Source of the DNA: Kordiimonadaceae bacterium | GTDB taxonomy: Bacteria > Pseudomonadota > Alphaproteobacteria > Sphingomonadales > Kordiimonadaceae | Assembly: GCA_014238195.1 (NCBI GenBank) | Contig: JABABO010000295.1 | Coordinates: 1-18,928 of the forward strand | Direction of reading: 5' to 3' | DNA length: 18,928 nt | In this document: positions 13,355-18,928 of the stretch, piece after piece | How positions within the stretch are numbered: position 1 is the stretch's first letter | Layout: every line of letters starts with the position of its first letter | Made by a program: the position numbers and the translations under genes | Notes under the pieces: model-generated | Database searches by the model: none | The model's input: only the letters and a program-made list of their open reading frames with translations | What the model was told of the DNA's origin: nothing

Positions 13355-14442
13355 TCTGCGACATAATCGGCAATGGGAAGCGAACACGTAAGGCCAGGAC
13401 TTTCAATACCAAATAAGTTGATGAGGCCCTTAATGCCATGTTTGTGCGGTCCGTCGATACGAAAATCGGTTACACCATGTTCAGGCCCAACAATTTTAGG
13501 ACGCACACCTGCATAATCAGCGTATAATTGATCAGGCTCAATGCTGGGCAGGTAAGTTTGAATTTGACGCACAAAGCTGTTTTTGCGGTTTTCATCAACC
13601 GCATAGCTGGGGGCATCAACCCATTCCACATCAGGACCGAATTTTACTTTACCACTCATGTCGATGGTGGCATGGCAGCCAAGACTTGCGGGGGTGGGTA
13701 GGGGGTAGATCAACCGCGATATCGGCGCTTTGCCGCGCAGCGAAAAATAATTGCCTTTGGCATAGAATTTTTGTGGAATATGGGCTGCATTTAAGCCTTT
13801 GATCGTGTGTGCTAGGTCGCACGCCCCAAGACCTGCGGCATTAATCACATACTGTGCGGTTATAACTGCAGGGTTTGCACCGCCCACACGGACTTTTATG
13901 CCACTGTTGTCCGGTATGATACCCGATACTGGGGCATTCACGGCTAAAACGCCGCCAGCGGTCTGCATATCCCCTAAGTAAGAAAGCATCAGTTGATGGC
14001 TATCAATCACGCCTGTTGTTGGTACATGGATAGCTGCTTTAGCATTGATTGCGGGTTCCAGCGCCATTGCCTCTGTGCCGCTTAGCCAACGCAGATCAAT
14101 AACGCCGTTTGCCTCTGCTGTTTTCCTTAAAGCTTTTAAGGTGGGGATATCTTCTATCCGTGTAGCAACAACCAGTTTACCCATGCGTTTGTAGGGCACA
14201 CTGTGGCTTATAGCATAATCAACCAACATCTGGTTACCACGCACACAAAACTGCGCTTTCAAACTGTCCTAAGGGTAATAAAGGCCCGCGTGGATAACCT
14301 CGCTATTGCGACTAGAAATACCTTCGCCGAAGTTTGAAGCACCCTCCAGCACCAAAACATCACGGCCAGCGAGCGCCAGCCTGCGCCCAATCGCTAAGCC
14401 GATTATTCCCGCCCCTATGACAATGGTGTTGATGGTATCCAT
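13330..14442 (-). pseudogene. lhgO: LhgO-like FAD-dependent oxidoreductase, interrupted by an in-frame TAG
   Basis: The product resembles L-2-hydroxyglutarate oxidase and related DAO-type flavoproteins. From ATG 14442, IVIGAGIIGLAIGRRLA is the FAD dinucleotide fold, then SSRNSEVIHAGLYYP. A TAG at 14269-14271 follows, and the same frame continues DSLKAQFCVRGNQMLVDY and on through INAAGLGACDLA and YAGVRPKIVGPEHGVTDF to the end. No frameshift is present: one codon is stop where relatives have one residue between YYP and the SLKA block. A single base change (from CAG, AAG, TCG, TGG and others) would explain it. The downstream part has its own TTG at 14262 but would lack the FAD-binding fold. The last residues (ANCGEC) come from a dispersed-repeat fragment. 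Total length, about 370 codons, is normal. It could be a true pseudogene, a sequencing error or a readthrough case. Confidence 0.8.
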
Positions 14443-14603
14443 AAATACTATATACCATAAATGATAATTTTTGCAGATAAGACCCAAGCACGGATACTGG
14501 GTTCACAGTCGGTTTCTACTGTTTTTTATTTATCCACATGAATATGCATTCCTAGAATTTAATTTTCACGTTGCCAGAGTGGCTGATGAATGACTGCTGA
14601 AAT

Positions 14604-17600
14604 TTAAAAGACAAAACTGTCTTCATAAGTATCATCCCCAATGAGAGAAATTAGAAAATACCGTGCATAGTCATGCAAGTAAAGAGAGTTTCCGTTTCCA
14701 AGATCAATCCACAGGCCGCCTTTATTACCACCAACTGCGATGGAATTATCAACTAAGTCTTCAATACTAGAATATCCTGCATTTGTATTTGATAAGTCAA
14801 TGACATCCCCTTCGAAAATATCAAAATCCATGATTTTATCATCACCAGAAACTGGTGAGAAAACAAAAGTATCTGCACCGTTACTGCCAAAAATAGTATC
14901 ATTGCCCCTGCCGCCGTTAATCGTATCATCTCCACTACCGGCCATGAGTGAATCTTGGCCATCATCGCCTTTTATATTATCATCACCATCACCAGCATCT
15001 AGCGTGTCAGCCCCGCTTCCACCACGCAGTACGTCATCGCCCTTACCGCTTATTACGTTATCATTCCCTAAACCGCCAGCGAGTGTATCGTCACCGTCAT
15101 GACTGATCAGTGTATCGTGACCAATTCCGCCATGAAGTTCAAAGTTGCCGTTTCCAGAAGCCGTAAGGGAATCATGTCCGTCATCACCAGTTAAGTAATC
15201 GTTACCACCGTTACGGCTTATCAGTGTATCGTCGCCGCTTCCGCCGTAAAGTGCATCATAGTTGCCGCTGCTAGCATTAATGAGATCATTACCGTCACCA
15301 CCATACAAATTGTTATAGTGAGTGCCATCACCGCCGAAGATAGTATCATGACCAGCGCCGCCGTCTATCCAGTCGTGACCATCACCGCCGTCAATATAGT
15401 CATGACCCGCATCGCCCGTAATCGTGTCAGCGCCGCCCCCACCGTCGATCGTATCATCGCCGTCACCGCCGTCGATCGTGTCAATGCTTGCACCGCCTGT
15501 GATTTTATCATTGTCATCGCCGCCAGATAACAAGTTCCTACCAGCGGTACCGCCATGAAGTGTATCATGACCCGTCCCGCCTTCAATCGTGTCATTACCA
15601 GTATTTCCGCCTGCTAGACTGTCGTCCCCAGCATTACCATAAAGTTTATCATGACCTTCACCGCCGTGCAGGGTGTCATTGTCGTTGCCGCCAGCCAGTT
15701 GATCATCACCGCCATTACCAAGGACATAATCATCACCAGCACCGCCACCGACCGTATCGTCATCATTCCCGCCTTCGATATAATCGTCCCCTGCATGACC
15801 AAGTAAGCGGTTATTACCAGCTTCGCCGAAAATCGTATCATTGCCAAAGAAGCCATCTAGTGTATCATTGCCCCCGCCGCCAAAGATCACATCATCCCCG
15901 TCACCGCCATCAACAGAATCAGCACCAGCAAAACCTTGTATATTGTCATCAAACTGGGTACCGATCAGGGTATCATTGCCATCAGTACCAATCTGCCGTG
16001 TGTGGAGCGAAAGACCACCAAAAATTACGTAACTCTCACCCGCATTATTTTTCCCATTTGGATCAGCATGCCTTGCCCCAACAATCAGATCGTCGTAGCC
16101 ATCCCCGTTGACATCCCCAGCCCCTGATACCGATCGACCACTATTGTCATCCGTGTTAATACCATGAATGATGAAACCATTGCTGCCATCAATGCTGGAC
16201 AGTTCTACGACTGCACCAAAGCCGCCACTCTTACCAAACAAAACATAGCTTTCACCCGCAGAACTTATCGTATTGGGGTCTGCTTGACCGGCGCCAATAA
16301 TCAGATCATCAAAGCCATCCCCATTGACGTCACCCGCTGCTGACACGGACCGACCACTATAGTCTTTCGCATCAATGCCGTTAATAATGAAACCGTTATT
16401 GCCATCAAGGCTTGATAATTCTATCGCAGCATCAAAGCCGCCGCCTTTACCAAAGACCACATAGCTTTCACCTGCTTTACTCTTGCCATTTGGAGCTGCC
16501 CTGAGGGAGCCAATGATTATGTCGTCGTAGCCATCGCCGTTAATATCCCCAGCACCAGAGACGCTTTTTCCAATTTGATCTCCGCTTGATATACCCTTAA
16601 GGGTATATCCATTTGTGCCATCAAGGCTGGAGAGACTTATAGTAGTATTAAAGCCATCACCCTGACCAAACACCACATAGCTGGCACCAGATAACGCACC
16701 ATTATGGTCTGCTCCAATTGCTCCAATGATCAGATCGCCGTAGCCATCGCCGTTTACATCCCCAGCACCAGCGACTGAACGACCGCTCCAATCCCCTCCT
16801 TTAATGCCGCTCAGTGTAAAACCATTGCTGCCATCAAGACTGGAAAGCTCAAAGACTGAATTAAAACTATCGCTCTTACCAAAAACTATGTAAGATTCGC
16901 CCGCGCTACCTTTTTTTCCATGCCCAGCATTGTGCGCTGCAATGATCAAATCATCATAACCATCGCCGTTGATATCCCCAGCCCCAGAGACTGATTTACC
17001 TGAATAATCATAAGAATCGATGCCATTTAATTTAAATCCGTTGCTGCCATCTAGGTTTGAGAGTTCAATCACGGCATTAAAATTACCACTCGCCCCAAAC
17101 ACCACATAGCTTTCACCAGCATCATAACCGTTAACACCAACAGCACCTATAATCAGATCACCATAGCCATCACCGTTGACATCGCCTGCATACGATACGG
17201 AATGTCCAATTTGATCCAATTTCCTAGACCCATTGAGGACAAACCCGTCATTGCCATCAAGGTTCGATAATTCTATCGCAGCATCAAAGCCGCCGCTTGC
17301 CCCGAACACGACATAGCTCTCACCTGAATTAGAGCCATTGGGGTCCCCATAGGGTGCCCCTATAATTACATCGCCGTAGCCATCCCCGTTAACATCCCCA
17401 GCATTGGAAACAGAAAAACTACTTTTGTCACCAGCATCGCTGCCATTAAGGATGAAGCCGTTCGTGCCATCAAGGTCTGCAAGCTTGACAATTGCCGTAC
17501 TTGTCCCTGTAATGGTTGAAACTTCGATCTTATCAGTCACAGTTATCGTCAGGGCCTGCACCGCATTGGTGCTAACACCATCGCTGGCCGTGACTTCAAT

Positions 17601-17858
17601 GTTATAAACATTATCGGAATCTGTGTCCGTAGGGGATTCGTAATCTGGTTTGCTTATAAAGCTTAACTCGCCCGTACTGGTATCAATCGAAAAATCACCC
17701 GCATCTGCGCCTGAAATATCGTAGGTAAGTCCAGCATCAGCGTCGCCATCACCCATTGCGGCTTGCACATTATGCACAACGCCCCTGCTGTTTTCTTCTA
17801 TGAAATCATGATTATTGGAATGAAAGTGTATAGACATGGTATTCCCGTAATTTTTCAT
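14604..17858 (-). CDS. Large RTX protein with cadherin-like domain and seven FG-GAP repeats
   Basis: A 1084-residue acidic protein. Residues about 25-110 form a cadherin-like domain (GLTYDISGADAGDFSID...VTASDGVS...LTITVTD). Residues 120-640 hold seven integrin-alpha FG-GAP repeats of about 70 residues, each with a calcium loop such as AGDVNGDGYGDLIIGA and the SYVVFG strand; seven is the number needed for one closed β-propeller. Residues 650-1000 are RTX nonapeptides (GGxGxDxLx). The last part ends with VIDLSN and a short hydrophobic tail (EDSFVF), typical of type I secretion signals. There is no Sec signal peptide. It is therefore probably secreted through a type I ABC exporter and folds on binding calcium; a role in adhesion or the cell surface is likely. 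No exporter genes are in the window. ATG 17858 lacks a clear ribosome site; ATG 17837 (MSIHFHS) is an alternative. Confidence 0.9.
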   Translation of the reverse strand: MKNYGNTMSIHFHSNNHDFIEENSRGVVHNVQAAMGDGDADAGLTYDISGADAGDFSIDTSTGELSFISKPDYESPTDTDSDNVYNIEVTASDGVSTNAVQALTITVTDKIEVSTITGTSTAIVKLADLDGTNGFILNGSDAGDKSSFSVSNAGDVNGDGYGDVIIGAPYGDPNGSNSGESYVVFGASGGFDAAIELSNLDGNDGFVLNGSRKLDQIGHSVSYAGDVNGDGYGDLIIGAVGVNGYDAGESYVVFGASGNFNAVIELSNLDGSNGFKLNGIDSYDYSGKSVSGAGDINGDGYDDLIIAAHNAGHGKKGSAGESYIVFGKSDSFNSVFELSSLDGSNGFTLSGIKGGDWSGRSVAGAGDVNGDGYGDLIIGAIGADHNGALSGASYVVFGQGDGFNTTISLSSLDGTNGYTLKGISSGDQIGKSVSGAGDINGDGYDDIIIGSLRAAPNGKSKAGESYVVFGKGGGFDAAIELSSLDGNNGFIINGIDAKDYSGRSVSAAGDVNGDGFDDLIIGAGQADPNTISSAGESYVLFGKSGGFGAVVELSSIDGSNGFIIHGINTDDNSGRSVSGAGDVNGDGYDDLIVGARHADPNGKNNAGESYVIFGGLSLHTRQIGTDGNDTLIGTQFDDNIQGFAGADSVDGGDGDDVIFGGGGNDTLDGFFGNDTIFGEAGNNRLLGHAGDDYIEGGNDDDTVGGGAGDDYVLGNGGDDQLAGGNDNDTLHGGEGHDKLYGNAGDDSLAGGNTGNDTIEGGTGHDTLHGGTAGRNLLSGGDDNDKITGGASIDTIDGGDGDDTIDGGGGADTITGDAGHDYIDGGDGHDWIDGGAGHDTIFGGDGTHYNNLYGGDGNDLINASSGNYDALYGGSGDDTLISRNGGNDYLTGDDGHDSLTASGNGNFELHGGIGHDTLISHDGDDTLAGGLGNDNVISGKGDDVLRGGSGADTLDAGDGDDNIKGDDGQDSLMAGSGDDTINGGRGNDTIFGSNGADTFVFSPVSGDDKIMDFDIFEGDVIDLSNTNAGYSSIEDLVDNSIAVGGNKGGLWIDLGNGNSLYLHDYARYFLISLIGDDTYEDSFVF

Positions 17859-18373
17859 GTATTCATGAATGAAAATCGAAGTGCTATAAATCGAAGTTTT
17901 AAATTAGTCCGCCAGTTATTACAACCACGCAACATTTCTAAGTGTAACATCTCGATATTTCAATTAGAAAATTTTATTACTAAATATAGTAGCAGTCAAT
18001 ACTATTTAAGTGCATTATGCAATTTAAACATTTTTGGGTCTAATCGATTCAAAACCCTATAATTAAAAGACTTTGTAGAGCGCTAAGCCTTTGTCCATAT
18101 TTGCGTGAGCATTAAATCAATCCACTATCATAAGTGCAGAGTTAGGTGGTTTAGTTCCATTGAACAAGACTTAAAAGAGTTATAATCATCTACTATTAAT
18201 TTTAATTGCGAGAAAAAGTAAGAAGATAAAAGCATCGAGATTCACGCTTGCACAGCGATGACAGTGTGGGATAGAAATAATGATTAACCTCAACAGGAAT
18301 AGCCATAAGTGAATGCTGGCTTAATGTCAGCCTTCATGAGCGAAGTGTGACTGTGTTTCTAAAAGGAAAAGGC
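17859..18373. other. Divergent intergenic region between RTX gene and halogenase
   Basis: About 515 AT-rich bases between two genes that point away from each other, so both promoters should lie here. I see no convincing paired -35/-10 boxes, no RNA gene and no repeat shared with other parts of the window. Rightward open frames in it overlap the RTX start antisense and do not look coding. Confidence 0.5.
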
Positions 18374-18928
18374 TTGGCACGTGTAAAGACTATACTGATC
18401 GTCGGTGGTGGTGCAGCGGGCTGGCTGAGTGCGGGGATTTTGGCTGCCAAACTGGGTAAGGGGCCAAATAGCCCGAAGATTACATTAGTTGAATCGTCTG
18501 ATATCCCAATCATAGGGGTGGGGGAAGGAACATGGCCTTCTATGCGGGCTACGCTCAAACGCATTGGCCTTTCTGAGACCGATTTTATGCGTTTCTGTAA
18601 CGCTGGGTTCAAGCAAGGCAGTGAATTTGTCGGCTGGCTTGATGGCAGTGCAGAAGACCGATATTACCACCCTTTCAGCTTGCCACGCGGCATGCCTTCG
18701 ATTGACCCAATTGCTCATTGGCAAGCATCTAACAGCCCCTTAGATTTTGCTCATTTTGTTGATGCGCAAGCCGATGTCTGTGATGCTGGCCTTGGACCAA
18801 AATCCATTGCGATGGCAGAATTTCAGGGTTTAATGAATTATGGTTATCATCTGGATGCTGGTCGGTTTGCTGATATTTTAAAGCAACACTGCCGTGACAC
18901 ACTTGGTGTGCAGCATATTGTTGATACA
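18374..18928 (+). CDS. Flavin-dependent tryptophan halogenase, N-terminal part
   Basis: The visible 185 codons read LARVKTILIVGGGAAGWLSAGILAA and continue to the window edge. The FAD-binding GGGAAGW is followed by VESSDIPIIGVGEGTWPSMRATLKRIGLSETDFMRFCNAGFKQG, in which GVGEGTWP corresponds to the (V)GESTxP block of the family, and F-K-x-G matches the substrate region of the PrnA group. These enzymes halogenate tryptophan or related aromatics using reduced FAD, and in marine bacteria often stand beside TonB-dependent receptors, so such a gene may follow. TTG 18374 is chosen because it begins eight residues before the FAD strand, as usual, and AAGGA is six bases ahead; GTG 18353 and further upstream codons remain possible. 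The WxWxIP motif lies beyond the visible part. Confidence 0.85.
   Translation, partial: MARVKTILIVGGGAAGWLSAGILAAKLGKGPNSPKITLVESSDIPIIGVGEGTWPSMRATLKRIGLSETDFMRFCNAGFKQGSEFVGWLDGSAEDRYYHPFSLPRGMPSIDPIAHWQASNSPLDFAHFVDAQADVCDAGLGPKSIAMAEFQGLMNYGYHLDAGRFADILKQHCRDTLGVQHIVDT

Noticed and set aside
14503..14530. Plus-strand hairpin ACAGT/ACTGT followed by T-run as terminator
   Set aside because: The stem is only five pairs, and no rightward gene ends here; not enough support.
14740..16127. Several long rightward frames opposite the RTX gene
   Set aside because: They are antisense shadows produced by the Gly/Asp-rich codon bias of the RTX and FG-GAP repeats.
15000..17480. CRISPR-like regular repeats
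   Set aside because: The periodicities are 27 bases (nonapeptides) and about 207 bases (FG-GAP blades) and keep one reading frame; there are no constant repeats with unique spacers and no cas genes.
17763..18062. Rightward 99-codon frame across the RTX start
   Set aside because: It is antisense to the RTX N-terminus, is low in coding character and has no ribosome site.

Overview
The window looks like chromosomal DNA of a Gram-negative bacterium, most likely a marine-type alphaproteobacterium. The reasons are a short S49 (SppA-like) peptidase, a CCA-encoding tRNA-Thr, an LhgO-like flavoprotein, a long RTX protein of the kind exported by type I secretion, a flavin-dependent tryptophan halogenase and moderate GC content. 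The taxonomic call is inference; no rRNA or other strong marker is present.

Layout. Positions 1-1407 are chromosome: the start of an S49 peptidase (leftward, cut by the window edge), a gene-poor stretch with a hairpin-rich dispersed repeat (588-749), and an unrecognised ORF. An intact tRNA-Thr(TGT) follows at 1408-1483. Its 3' half is the attL site of an integrated island of about 11.0 kb. The displaced tRNA 3' half (attR) is at 12456-12506. Because both ends are visible, the gene content of the island is complete.

Every convincing island gene is on the minus strand. From attR towards the tRNA they are: a small membrane protein with two Cys pairs, a tyrosine integrase, an unrecognised 301-residue protein, an AlpA-like DNA-binding protein, and a two-gene primase-like module (zinc-binding-like domain without cysteines, then Toprim plus DUF3987). 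A perfect 20-bp inverted repeat comes next. After it lies a tightly packed defence operon: hsdM, a broken hsdS, a restriction-associated SMC-like AAA ATPase (PtuA-like) and an HNH nuclease (PtuB/TIGR02646-like). No hsdR is present. The integration and primase genes suggest a small satellite-like element; the hsd-ATPase-HNH block, visibly AT-richer by eye, is its cargo.

Beyond attR the chromosome resumes with a small acidic protein, a second copy of the dispersed repeat, and an LhgO-like oxidoreductase interrupted by one in-frame TAG. A third repeat fragment forms the tail of that gene. Next is a 1084-residue protein with a cadherin-like N-terminus, seven FG-GAP repeats and an RTX region, and then a rightward tryptophan halogenase cut by the window edge.

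The main candidate for something new is the HsdM-HsdS-ATPase-HNH operon: a type I modification pair physically coupled to a Septu-like effector pair in place of a restriction subunit. The islet also shows well-defined integration sites: a 41-bp perfect core, identical 20-bp arm sequences at both ends, and a consensus IHF site.
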